Shown here in pieces: positions 47,506 to 58,445 of a stretch of 64,000 nt of DNA. Position 1 is the stretch's first letter. Every line of letters starts with the position of its first letter. Where the stretch lies: positions 60,053 to 124,052 of the forward strand of contig JNVV01000067.1 in the NCBI GenBank assembly GCA_000733355.1, given 5' to 3'. This DNA comes from Falciphora oryzae (taxonomy: Eukaryota; Ascomycota; Sordariomycetes; Magnaporthales; Magnaporthaceae). The position numbers and the translations under genes were made by a program. The notes under the pieces were generated by a model. That model had not been told where the DNA came from. It ran no database searches and worked only from the letters and a program-made list of their open reading frames with translations.

Positions 47506-47917
47506 TCTGCCCCTTGTTGACCCCCGTCGGCGCCGGTATAGCGATCCTTTTGGGCGAGGTCGTAGCCTGCAGCGTGCGCCTGGGCCTTGAGGGCGGCCGT
47601 AGCCTCGTCAGCGGTCGCGTAGGTGGTAGGGGACTCCATGGCGTTGACGTTGATTGCGGGCGTAGGTGCGTGGGAATAGCTTCAAGTTTGTTGTTGTGCG
47701 GGCGTTGTTGGCCGGGCGTTGTTGTGCGGGAAATTTTAATTGGGTCAGTCGGTTACAAGGATCGTTGCACACGGCCGGTACATTCAAAGATTCGCGGCAG
47801 GGGTCAGTTTGGTAAGGAAATACATGAAAAGTTGAATGCGTTAGTGATCGCACCGTGGCTCCACTATCTTGGGGCCAAATAGCCAAACGCTGGGGCTGTA
47901 TAGGCAGACCCTTATAT

Positions 47918-48995
47918 AGGGGCCTCCATCGCCCTCCCTTTGTAAATAGCCTCCTTTACTCCCTATGTACATGCACAATACGAAGACCCTTTTACAGATA
48001 TAAAGGATCCCTGTTCATCACCTAGAGGAGTACTACTCCTACCAACGGTTTTCAATTTTTATTCCGCTAGCTCAAGGGTTAGTTTGTGATGAAAGTAATC
48101 GGGATTAAAGCCTGATTTGTTTCGCGCTGTCAACCGTTGACAATTGTTAATGATTGCCGCCGGGAGGTGCTGAGATCATTTCCAAAGCCCCCTGCAAGCA
48201 AGAAAGTCACTTTCACAACACATATTTAACTCAAAGCCCGACACGTGCCGAGTTTGCAGTTTTATGCATTTGCCTGCATATGCGTCCGCCTTTGGGCCTG
48301 GCTTTGGGCTTTTGTGGAAAGAAGAGCAGGTAATAAAAAAAGGCAAATAGAAAAGTGGGAAGTGGTTAGATTTTTATACGGCGGCCAACAGGGTCTAATA
48401 GGACTAGCGGAGGAGGCGTTTCTGCCCCCAGGGCTTTGGCAGAGAAATGCAAAGCTTAGCCCGAGGCTATGGTAGAGAAGATACTTCGAATTGTTTTTGT
48501 CAGTTAAAAACGATGCTTATTACAAGGATTGCGGTGATCCAATCAACTAGTCGATGTAACAGGCTCCGGCCCTCTGTAGTGGGTTACAGTGGTGTCAGGC
48601 CTGGAAAGGGGGGTTTTTCTCAGGGAGATCTCAGAGGTCCAGCAGTTCAACAGTCGTATTCGTTCAAAGCTCAACAAGTTTATGGTGATGGTAAAACAAA
48701 GACGATAGCTTGCCCTCCTGACTCCCTTCACAGGGGGTCCCTCGGGCCCTTCTTATGCCTGGCCCTCCGGCCGTCCTTCGGTCATCGCCGGCACGCCTCC
48801 TCCTCCGTGGCGTCCGTACGGGGCTTCATCCCCTTATCAGAGTTCGGAGTCTGGGTGCGCCTTGGCCGGGTTGAGTTTCGACACGGCACGCCCGCCGCAG
48901 ACCGACCACGCCCACCATCACCACCACCACCACCACTACCGCCACCTCAGCCCGTCGACGCCAAACACCCAGCCCGCCCAGCTCGTTTGCCCACC
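47918..48995. other. Repeat-derived spacer upstream of the bZIP gene
   Basis: No intact gene. GTGGGTTACAGTGGTGTCAGG at about 48,577-48,597 faintly resembles the end of an LTR followed by a tRNA-Met-type primer-binding site, but no second LTR is seen. A CCACCATCACC run at about 48,910-48,945 precedes the bZIP start. Confidence 0.3.
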
Positions 48996-50525
48996 ATGGA
49001 CTACTCACAAGCCGCCTATTTCCCGGGCTCCCAGCCCTACCGGTTCGTCGGCATGCCGCCCCTGACGCCGTCGCATTCCACGGGCCCGTCTGAAGATTTC
49101 AACACCACATCGCCTCCAGTACGCCCGTCCGTCTTCCGTCTTGTCTGGAACATCTGCTTACTCATGCAAACTCCCTCCTCCTCCAGGACGTCTACTCAGA
49201 GTACCCAAACGACCAGTACGCTGCAAATTTCGACGGCTACGCGTTCGGTTTCAGCCACGGCCTCACCACCAGCACTCGCAGCACCACCAGTCCACCCCGG
49301 ACGTCTTCCCCAGCCCGCCCACGCCGCCCAACAATAGCGCCCTCCACGCACACGCACACGCCCACGCCGCCCAGGTCCTGAACGGCGTAATTGCGCCGCC
49401 GCCGCCGCAACCACATCAGGGCGCCGGCGTGCTGCCCAAGGAGGAGCTCCCGGACGAGCAGCCGGGCTCCAGCAGCAGCCGCAGGGGAGGGTCGCAAGTC
49501 CGGCGAGGAGGGAGAGAAGCTGACCCCGACCCAGCACAAGCGCAAGGCCCAGAACCGAGCTGCGTACGTACTACCCACCTTGTTTTCCCCTTGTCCGACA
49601 CTCCCCGCCGCCTCCCTGCGTGTCCCTGGCCCCTCTCTCCCTATCGTTCATTATCGTTGCCACACCTGCGGCTCCCCACAGCCTTGTCCTACGCCATCCC
49701 GTGTCCCCCCTCCCCTTTTCCCGAGGGTTGGTGTCACGGGCCAATTTCCGATGCGGCATTAGCGCCACCACTCTGCATGCAGCTTCGGCGTCCGTCGCCA
49801 GTGCGAAGGACCTCGGGGCCACAGCACGGGATGAATCCCTCCCCTCCCTCCTATCTGGAATCGCTGCCCGCACGCGCGAGTTCCCGCTGTCCTCTGCACA
49901 CTGTGTTGGACGATACGGGAGGGGGAAGAAAACGTTGTGATGCCGGCCTCGACTAACCCATTTTACGATTTACGTTGGGTTGCGTAGCCAACGAGCGTTC
50001 CGCGAGCGTAAGGAGCGTCACGTTAGGGACCTCGAGGCCAAACTCGCGTCGCTCGAGGCGGCCCAGTAGCAGGCGACGTCGGAGAACGAGAGGCTGAAGA
50101 GGGATTTGCAGAAGATCAGCACCGAGAACGAGATACTGCGGGCGACCTCGTCGCTGTCCGGGGCCGGCAGCCCGAGCGGGAGCTCTGGGAGGGGGTGCTC
50201 GGCGGGCGCGCAGCTAACCGCGGGCCCTATAACGTATAACCCCACCGACTTTTATTCGGATCTGCTCGCGGGCCACGCCAACAAGTCGCTAAACCACCGT
50301 ATCGTGCTGAGTGACTTGGGCGAGCGGCTGTACGACGCGAGCGCGACCTGGGAGTACATCACCAACCACGACCTCTTCAAAAGCAATAGCCTCGACATCA
50401 CCGACATTAGCAACCGGCTTAAGGGCCGGGCCAAGTGCGACGGGCAGGGCCCCGTCTTTGAGGAGAGCGCCATACGCGAGGCCATTGACCAGAGCGTGGT
50501 CTTTGGCAGCGATTCGCTATTATGA
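48996..50525 (+). pseudogene. KapC-type AP-1-like bZIP transcription factor, disrupted
   Basis: Exons 48996..49118, 49187..49563 and 49988..50525 would encode about 345 residues. The N-terminus MDYSQAAYFPGS and GMPPLTPSHSTG, the basic region HKRKAQNRAAQRAFRERKER, the zipper SENERLKRDLQKISTENEIL and the C-terminal block YNPTDFYSDLLAGHANKS to CDGQGPVFEESAIREAID all match fungal KapC/AP-1-like factors. Three lesions are visible: a likely 1-base loss at about 49,265 (CTCACC where CTCCACC is expected), a likely 1-base gain in the G-run at about 49,484-49,487, and an in-frame TAG at 50067-50069 inside the zipper where homologues have Gln. The two indels cancel each other. Intron 2 is unusually long (424 bases). 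Everything after the TAG remains in frame. Confidence 0.82.
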
Positions 50526-51324
50526 GGGGGGGCCGGGCGGGCCAGCAGTAACTGAGTTGACCCGTGCCCTTGGGGCTGGCTGGGATTTCCCCGGGGCGGG
50601 GGACGGGGCTGCCCCAAGATTGGAAACCCCGCGCGGCGCTACACTTGTTCCCTTTGCGAACGGGCATGCATGCGCCTCTCTCGTCTGTTTTCCGCTAGCT
50701 TAGGTTACTGCTGCAACGAGAGCTCGACTCGTCGTTAACGATGGCCGGCATCGAACATTTCACGCGGGGTGGTCCCCGAACGGCCCCGCGGGTGGTCCGA
50801 GACGGTCGTGGTCAAGCCGAGGTCCATACAGACAGACGGCTCTGGAGCCTACACCTTTGCCCCGAGCAGCCCTGCCCCCAGAGAATCCAGGGGTGTTTCC
50901 GGTCTTGCGCTGTCTGGGCTTTTCTCTCTTGGACGGCCTATTATTCTAGCCGCCCCCGGCTTTGACGGGGGAACCGCAGCCCGCCCAAGGAGCGAGAATC
51001 GGAATCCGGAAGGAAATCGTGCAAAGGGCGTTCGGGGACATTACCCCTTGGGTAGGGTAGGGGCAACTGGGATCTTTGCTGACGACGGTTGATTTTTATT
51101 TTATTTTCTTGTGTAGGTTTTTTTTGAGGGTCCTCATTGAGCGGAGTTCTTTCTAGGTTCCGAGGTTAGCGTTTGCCCGGGGAGGCAAAGGAAAGTTGGC
51201 GCATTCTTTTTTGGGGGCGCGTTTCTTTTTTTTTTTTTTTCCTTATAGCGGAGCAAATTGAACGAGCTTGGTATTGTTTTCTTCGTCAAAAAAGGGGTAG
51301 GAAAAAAAAATACAATAGAGGGCA
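50526..51324. other. Spacer between the bZIP gene and the first PD-(D/E)XK gene
   Basis: 3' regions of two convergent genes. Contains a T14 run at about 51,228-51,241. No gene. Confidence 0.45.
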
Positions 51325-52860
51325 TCAGGAATCATCGCTTTCGCCTTGGTCGCCTTCACCTTGGCCGCCTTCACCTTCACCTTGGCCGCCTTCGCCTTGG
51401 TCGCCTTCGCCTTGGCCGCCCTCTTCTTCAAGGCCCAATGCGTTCCGCCTGTACCACGGCCAAAACTCGTCGCGTACCCAGGCGGTCAGCCTCTGCACAG
51501 CCCAGATCAGGCGGTACGCCGAAACGACAGTTTTAGTCGAGCCGACGGGGGAGGATGCTCAGAGGAGCGTCCGGGACCTGGAGCGATCGCGCGACGTGGC
51601 CGCGAAGCTCCAGTCGTGGCCGACCACCATCAGCGCGGGCAGGAACGTCAGTCCATCAAAAGAACCCTCGGCGCCCTCGACCAGCCTTTCCAGGAGTTCC
51701 CATTGGGCCGCCCGCCATATGCCCAGCTGCGCCATTGCGCCCTCGGGGTCGCCGTAATTGCGCTTCGTCTCGATGCTCAAGCCGATGGGGCATTTGAGCA
51801 GAGGTCTAAAGCCGGTGTGGTTGATGCTGCGTGAAGGGAGATCCCAGCTGACTTCTTCTATCGCGTCGGATGCCGCCTGGTCCAACGAAATGATGTGGCC
51901 GGTGGGGACAAGGTCGACGGCCAGAACAAAGTCTATCTTACGCGGTGAGGCGAATGAGCGGTGATGGAATTCGGGAAGGATGGTCGCCGTTGTGCTAAAT
52001 GAGCCATGGCCATGGCCGTTAGCGAGGGGAACAGCCAAAAAAAAAAAAAAAAAAAAAAAGGGGGGGTGGACGGAAGGGGGAGAGGGGGGAGGGGGACCAA
52101 GAAAGAGTGTGGGGATCAGAACCGGACGTTCGGTCAACAGCGCTTACCATGGTTCAACTTGCACAAGCCCGCCGCTGGACAGCGCGTCCCCGTGAACGGC
52201 CAACTGGAGCAGAGGCGCGTGGACGGAAACATTCCAGCCAGCCTCGCTCTGGTGGCGCGCCGAACACCGGGCAGCCTTTTTCACAAGGTTCAGGACATCC
52301 GCGAGCTTGACGGGCGGGCCCATCTTGTCCCGTTCTTCCGCGTCGGCGAATATACTGTCGGTGATCCCGCGCACGCCGGCCTTCCCGGAAAACTCCGCTT
52401 TCAGGGTCGTGGAAATGCAAGGGGCGCCTCCGAGGCAGACGGAGTCGAGATCTCGTAACAGGGCGTTCAGGGCAGGAGGGATTGTCGGGTCGTCGTCACC
52501 AAGTTCGATGTGGACGATCGGGTGCTCCCCTTGCGAGAGGTGATGTAGCGCCTTGGACGGAAACGAGGTCGACGCGGGTTGGGATAGGGAGATCGAGCCG
52601 GCAGAACTAAAGAGGCCACGACCCCGTCGGGCTTTGGGCACGAGGTCCTCTGCGTCCAAGAAGTTGCGGACAGTGCTTGTCTTCCGCCCCTTGGCCGGCG
52701 GGGGGGAAGCGGCGGCAGCATCATCGTCGTCCGCCATCGTCGCTCGGCCAACCTCGGCCTCTGGCGTCGGCAGGTTCCTGATGTTGTCGCCGCCGCCTCG
52801 GCCGCGTTTGCGGGAGGGCGGGATCGCGTCCAGCCAGGCAATAATGTCGCTGAAAGCCAT
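51325..52860 (-). pseudogene. PD-(D/E)XK nuclease-like fungal protein with one internal TGA
   Basis: Exons, complement of 52860..52148 and 51994..51325, join to 460 codons with a single TGA at 51561-51559. The N-terminus MAFSDIIAWLDAIPPSRKRG followed by NLPTPEAE, then GWNVSVHAPLLQLAV, the KIDFVLAVDL strand with the catalytic Asp, LLKCPIGLSIETKR with the E-x-K of the PD-(D/E)XK fold, QLGIWRAAQW and GHDWSF, are the standard order of the fungal PD-(D/E)XK nuclease-like family. After the TGA the same frame continues with GSTKTVVSAYRLIWAVQRL and WVRDEFWPWYRRNALGLE, exactly as intact relatives do. It ends in GEGGQ/GEGDQ acidic repeats. Relatives have Trp at or near the stop position. Function unknown; nuclease activity is inferred from the fold only. 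Confidence 0.75.
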
Positions 52861-53447
52861 GTGGGACTGTGATGCGGGCGGCGGCATAGTTGCTCGCTTT
52901 GGGAGGGGTTGGAGGGAGTTGTCTTCCGTTTGCACCTGCATCCGGCCAAACAAGGAGCCTGGCGCACGTCGAAGGGAGACATGAATGTATTGTCACGTGC
53001 TGCCGCGAATCGACAAGGCGGTCCATTCCAACCACCTTCGACGCCAGGCCCCAAAGGCCCAACGCCACAAGCATGTGACCGGGATGACGGCTTTTTTCGG
53101 GCATGGCCGACGGGAATGCCTTGGGGCTGGCTGGCTGGCTGCGTCTGGCACGGCGCGGCTTAGATCGCCGTGTCGACGCGCGGGCGCAGCCGAGCAGGTG
53201 CAGACAACGGACGAGAGTGATCATGTGATAGAAATGTCATCGCAGGGCTTGCACGACGAACAAAGAGCGCCGTCATGGCCGGCCAAAACCTGACCGGCGG
53301 CGGCACCGCCGTTTACCATCTCGCGGCAAGATAGCAAGATACGAAAATGGAAGCCATAATCGCTGGTAAAGCCCGGATGTCGGTAACAGTCATTCCCAGA
53401 GTAAAGTGGGTGCGGTTAAGTGCGAAGACAGAAGCCCCCCGGACCGG
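52861..53447. other. Spacer between the two PD-(D/E)XK genes
   Basis: Promoter side of the first gene and 3' side of the second. No coding sequence supported. Confidence 0.45.
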
Positions 53448-54638
53448 CTATTGAAACGGGACGGTCGGGTAAACCGACCCCGGCGCCCAATGGTGGGCAT
53501 GGAAAAGCGCGACAAACCACTCCCGTAGGTCGGTGTCCACCCATTCCGTCAACGTCCGGAGCACCGCAAGTAGCCTGTACACCCGGATCAGATCCGTCGT
53601 GCAGCCAATGCGCAGAGGCCCGACGAGCTCGAATGCGTGGCCACGGTCGCAAAAAAAGAACAAGTCCCAGTCGTGGCCGGTAACCGAAATGGACGGCCCC
53701 TGTGGGCGGAAGTTGAGAGGGTGGGTTTCTGGTTGCAGCACTCGACCCATTCGTGCATCCTCCGCAACCACGCCGCGGTCCAAAAGGCCAGTTGGAAACG
53801 GCCGTCGTCTCCCGAGGAGGACGCAGCCTTGGTTTCAATGCTGATGCCGAGCGGATCGAGGACTAGGTCGCAGTGGGTGCTGTGGTTGACTGAGGCCTGT
53901 GCCGTCCTGGCCGGGCCGGACGAAAACGAGAGCCTCGATCGCGGACTTGAGATACGCGTCCGCGGTGTTGAGGACGAAGGCGAAATCCACCATCTTCCAG
54001 CTTGTAGTGTCCGTGTTTTTGCTTTGGGTAGTTGTGCCTAGCGATGTGACCGATTCGTCGCCAGAGGATGATGCTGATGCCGAGGACCGTGCCGGATCCC
54101 GGTCCGAGGCTGGGTCCGGGACTGCGAACGAGTGGCGTAGGGGAGGGAGCCATTGGGGAGCAATATTTGCAGTCGTGATCAAGACGCGATCGACGTCAGG
54201 GCGCGCCGCGAGCTTGAGCAGGGGCCAATGAACATCCAGGTTCCATGCCGCCCCGGACTTGACAGCGCAAGCAGGAATGAGGATCGGGGCAGCCTTCATA
54301 CGCCATGATGAAAGCGGGTGAGAGGAGACTGGGAGCCTTAGCTTGGATTGAGGGAGTGCGTTGTCGTCGCCGGCGGCTTTGGCTGCCACATGACGTGCCT
54401 GGACCAGCTGTGCTTGGGGGCGGGGAAGCTGTTCTCGAGGATAATAATTTACGGGCCGTATTGCGGTGCAAAACCTTAACCCGACTCCTTGCATCCACCC
54501 ATATCGCAGTCCGAGTTTTGGCCGCGTGGCCCGTGAACTCGAAACCCAGCGGAAAAGTCGGTCGCAATCGCGCGAGACGTGGCTTGCCAACGTGGAGCCT
54601 GCCGTGGAAGCCTGCAGGGTGACATATGACGAGCTCAA
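53448..54638 (-). pseudogene. Second PD-(D/E)XK nuclease-like gene, frameshifted paralogue
   Basis: The family blocks appear in order but in three frames. GAAWNLDVHWPLLKLA, ITTANIAPQWLPP and WKMVDFAFVL, with the catalytic Asp, share one frame down to about 53,900. VNHSTHCDLVLDPLGISIET then KAA, with the E-x-K, is in a second frame to about 53,750. VTGHDWDLFFFCDRGHAFEL and IGCTTDLIRVYRLLAVLRTL are in a third, ending at TAG 53448. No GT-AG introns explain the switches, so at least two indels have occurred. The 5' end is unclear: frames above 54,300 are ambiguous and no convincing start was found. Same strand and orientation as its neighbour, consistent with a tandem duplication, although the two are well diverged. 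Confidence 0.68.
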
Positions 54639-55795
54639 GGCCTGACGACAAAATCACAACGCGCCCGATGCCCAAACACACCAGCCAGCGCGATCGGACT
54701 GGGCGGCACTCCGAGGAGAGGACCGTCGCAGGCTTCAAGTTCCGTGTTTAGAGCTACAAGTCAACGCCGAACCTCGGGCTCTCGTTCGCATCTATTTGTG
54801 ATAACGCAGCCACATTGATTTGTCCCACGGTAGCTTGAAGTTTAAAGAAAGTGCTAAAGTTAATGGTCGAGCCCGGCCGGCTTTGCTGCTCCCGCCATTC
54901 CACATCAAGGCACACCACCCGGCGCCGACGCAATACGCACGATCGCTGCGTGCTAAGGACAGGTTAGCGCCCGGGGTGGTGCTATCCCCTACGACCGGGT
55001 TTTGCGCTTCGGCCGTCCCCACGTGTTCGGCATCCGTTTGCGAAAACCTTGACGCGCTGAGGCCGCCCTCAACAGCCCCTACGCGAGGGCATTCCAATGG
55101 CGTTGAATCAATGCTGAAACCTATGGCCCGCATCTAGTGCAAAAAGGAACTACGTCGCACAAGCTTGTTTGTAACAAGAAGGGTGTTTCTTTTGGTTTCG
55201 GAGGAGCCTGGGGATTTTTCCGTCAACACCGAAGGGGCTTTGACCGGGCGCGTGGAGTGCGCTGCATCGTTTTCGTGCCCTGCGCACATCAAGTCAATGC
55301 CGGCCATCCAAGTGCCTGGATAAGACACCTTTCAAATTGTCGCACGGACGGAGTGACGGGATGCACTAGGAGGGTAATTCGATACTTTTGGTGGCAGTTG
55401 GTCTGCCAGGACATGTATTGCGACCCAACAATACCCTCCATAAGGATCACGGCGGTTATGGGGATTATCGGGATCAACAAGCCCGACGGCACCGAAGATT
55501 AAAGCGATGCCCTTGTATTACGAAGAAGGTGGATACCTCCGGGGACCGATCCCGGATGCTCGGTGACGTTCTAGCGCTTCCGACGACTCCGAAGGGGAAC
55601 CGGGAATTTGCTATCGCGCACTCGTATATATAAGGGCAGAGGATCCTCCTACCCTTTAAAGCACACTCTCTTGTTCCTCAAAGGCACAATGTCACGGGGT
55701 AAGCCGAAGGCCTGTACGAGGTGATCACGATAATGCTAAACGGTAATTAGGGGGTAGAAGTCCTATATTGCTATAGGGTAGATACGACAACTTCA
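54639..55795. other. Spacer, repeat-like, no gene
   Basis: No recognised coding sequence. GTATATATAAGG at 55,624-55,635 looks like a TATA box, with an ATG at 55,689 that opens only MSRGKPKACTR before a stop or a possible GTGATC donor. This could be a transposon promoter. Confidence 0.35.
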
Positions 55796-55833
55796 GCTTG
55801 GTTGTAGCAATCGTCGGATTGCCTCAACCAAGC
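55796..55833. repeat. Two-tier perfect hairpin
   Basis: GCTTGGTTG-TA-GCAATC-GTCG-GATTGC-CT-CAACCAAGC forms 9 and 6 base pairs separated by a 2-by-2 internal loop, with a GTCG tetraloop. Confidence 0.7.
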
Positions 55834-56550
55834 CGCCTAAGTAGCATGGCCCCTTGGGCCCCGTCACGTGCCTGGGTGTCTCAGGCCTCCACAGGGCGCA
55901 GCCCCACCAGGGAGGCTGAAACCCTCCTCTGTGGCGACCCTTTTTATCGCGACGGGCCTCCTTACACTATCCCCCCTTTAAAGCGCTAACGTTTCGGCAG
56001 CGCCTATTAGTAGGGATGTAGCGGTGCCTTTCCTAAACAGCTTCGATTTACTGTTTTAGGATTGGGTTATAGGTGGAAGTGGCAATTTGACCGGAGATAT
56101 CGAGTTTGGCGTAGCGTAAGTTTTAAATAGCCTTACTTTTGGGGCTGCAGCGAGTCCCTAGTAACTTCCGGTAGGGCTCGGGCAACGGCAGGTGCGGGGG
56201 TCCGGTGGGTCCCGGCCACGGCGGCGGTAGGTGCGGCTAGCCCGGTGGGTATCCAATTCCCTTCCGGCCCGGCGACCTTCCACCTTTTCCTTTCCTCAAC
56301 AATAACAACCTTTTAATTTGTTGTTATTTTACCTAGCCTGCCTTTTTTGCTTTGGTTCGCGCCTGGGCTTACGCGAACGTTTTAATTTGTTTGTTCGTTT
56401 GCGTTTGCCTTAGCGTTGTTTGCATTAGTCCTACGTTCGCGCTCCTCTTTTCCCTGCTTTTTAGCGCTCGCGCAGCTGAACGTCCACTCGATTCGTGCCT
56501 GCGACCTTATTCTTATCGTATGCGCCCTCGTCGTTAGCGCTCGTTATCAA
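55834..56550. other. Repeat-derived spacer with no visible gene
   Basis: CG/TA-rich alternating sequence typical of decayed repeats. No frame is convincingly coding. Confidence 0.35.
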
Positions 56551-57844
56551 CCGCACGCCCATTCGTATATTTTCGTCCCCTCCCCCAATACGCTCGTTTC
56601 GGGCGTGGGCTAACCTTTTTTAGGTTATATCTTATGATTACGAGGATAACGCCGCCGTCCGGCGTTAGCTTTTCGATTTCGCCGATAATAAGCAAACGGT
56701 GGTCCGGAACCTATTTACGGTTCCGAACGTACGCGCGCGCGTTTATTTCCAACCCGCCATTCCTTTTTTTAGGGTGGCTCCGGTTTGGCCTTATCCGACG
56801 TTTTAGTTGCCTATATATCCCGCTGGCCTTTTTCGAAGGTTGCGCGACTTTACGGATCTTTCCGACGATAAATAGCTGCTCGCTTTTCGGCTCCTTACCG
56901 AAAAGGACCGTCGTTAGGCGATAGTCGTGCCGATTGCCGGTCCGTTCGATTTTTACGATAACCGGCGTTTATTCCTTTGCGGGAATTGCTATATTACCGA
57001 CCTTTTCCGGGGCGGCGAGCATAACGAGCATAATTTAGTATGTGCCGTCGGTTTTTTCGAGGCGGGTCGCTGCTATTAGTGTGTTTGGCGCGGTTAGGTT
57101 TATCGTCCTTTGTAAGTTCCTTTTCCGGTCCGGTATTATCGTGCTTTTGGTTTATATAAACTTTTTAGGCCTCGCGTGTACCCGTTTAACGTGGACCGCA
57201 CCTTGTTAAAAACAGCCTAATGGGTGCGTGGCGGGCTGCCCTTTCCGGCTATTGGAGTTTTACGCTTCCGGGCCGTTTATAACCTGCTTTTATGGGAGAA
57301 TTTGTATGGATCTTCCGTTACTACCCACCCCGACGCTCGTTATAGTTTGCTGTTTTCGGCTATCGACGGGGGACGGATTTTTGCGAACGTGGCGGTTTTA
57401 ACCCCAGTGCATCCCGATTAGCTGGTATTTTTTTGGGAACTGACGCATTCGTTTTATTTCCTCCCAACTTTTCGCGATTTGCTGGTATCCATCCGGTATA
57501 AGGAGCGTATCGCCGGCGGTTATTGGAGTTTTGTCGAACGTCCGTATGTGCATATTTGGACCCCTTCTTTTCGCGAGCTCGGTTTGGTTAACGCGCGTCT
57601 GGCCGATTTAGGTTAGCCTGCTTTCCGGAATCGTGCTTCGGTGATGATTTACGTAAATTATGCCAATCGCTTTTTGCATTTTTTCGATTTCGAGCAAACC
57701 GGGGCCGCGTATCGGATCCGTCTTTTAAGCCCCGTAGGTTTTTGGGGGGAAGTTTCCGACGCCGGCTTCGTAAGCGATGGTACGACGGAGGAGGAAGTAA
57801 AGGATTGGTTTGAGCATGTCGCTTCGTTGCTCGATTTTACCGGG
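56551..57844 (-). other. Degraded open frame downstream of the gypsy pol, unidentified
   Basis: One minus-strand frame from 57,844 to about 56,550 reads protein-like for long stretches (ITAGDTLLIPDGYQQIAKSW; EPKSEQLFIVGKIRKVAQPS; HRLLIIGEIEKLTPDGGVIL) interrupted by about ten TAA/TAG stops. It could be a third frame of the gypsy element, another decayed element, or chance: the plus strand is also fairly open at 57,182-57,847. No family recognised. Confidence 0.3.
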
Positions 57845-57989
57845 TAAAGATAATGCAGGTGGAAGGCGGGCTTCTGGTTAGTAAAGGAGTCGCAAGTCCT
57901 GGTTGATACTGCTTTTTCCTTTTTTTTCGGGCTTATTTGGTTGGGTTTTTTGGTAATTTCCCCTTTTCCGGGCTTAGGATAGGGTTATC

Positions 57990-58180
57990 CCATTTGCGGT
58001 GCGTTTTGCGTTTTTTTTTTAAATAGGTATTAACCAGTTTACGTGCGTTTTTTAGATGTTCTTTTGGCTCCTACGTATTGTATTCCACTAGCTATCCTGC
58101 CCATTTAACCAGGAAGGATCGGGATCTTTTTTGCTCGCGTATATTAACGACGTTTTCCACTTCCCACTCCTCCGTTTCCT
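57990..58180 (-). pseudogene. Chromodomain at the end of gypsy pol
   Basis: WEVENVVNIREQKRSRSFLV, then KWAG, stop, LVEYNT, stop, EPKEHLKNA: this matches the chromodomain consensus with aromatic positions of the cage and the W of WEP replaced by TAG (58,094-58,092 and 58,073-58,071). It identifies the element as a chromovirus. Confidence 0.75.
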
Positions 58181-58445
58181 TTTCCAATTCCGGGAGAGCA
58201 AAGTTAGGAGGTTACGGACGGGAATCGTTTTAGGGTTTTAATAACGTTACGGAAAAAACGTTATGCAAACGGCTGTACTTTTCCGGCAGCTGTATTTCGT
58301 ATGCTGAACTGCCAACCCTTTTTACAATAGGTACCCGGATGTAAATAGGTGCCATTTTGCGGGTCCTTGTTTTGAACCGGAAGTTCTTTATGGACAAGCT
58401 AACGACTTGTCCCTTTTGGTACTTTTAAGGTTGTTTCCGTTGGTT

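Larger units (their letters stand above)
46939..47917. mobile_element. Element of about 0.98 kb with terminal inverted repeats
   Basis: The left end (46,939-46,990, TATAGGGGTCTGCCTATACA and on through CAGCGTTTGGCTATTTGGCC) is the reverse complement of the right end (47,868-47,917, GGCCAAATAGCCAAACGCTG and on through GGCAGACCCTTATA). Weaker similarity continues inward for another 25-30 bases (GGGGCCACAGTG against GGAGCCACGGTG). TA flanks both outer ends, as expected for a TA target site. The interior has one coding-like stretch but no transposase. Confidence 0.7.

Noticed and set aside
49141..49956. Separate 271-codon plus-strand gene
   Set aside because: It only continues the frameshifted middle of the KapC-like gene into the intron.
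51243..51431. Histone H1-like Lys/Ala repeat frame on the minus strand
   Set aside because: Same repeat as the acidic GEGGQ/GEGDQ tail of the PD-(D/E)XK gene read in the wrong frame; the tail frame continues from conserved sequence.
55689..55724. Start of a gene MSRGKPKACTR after a TATA box
   Set aside because: No continuing exon could be found; treated only as a possible transposon promoter.
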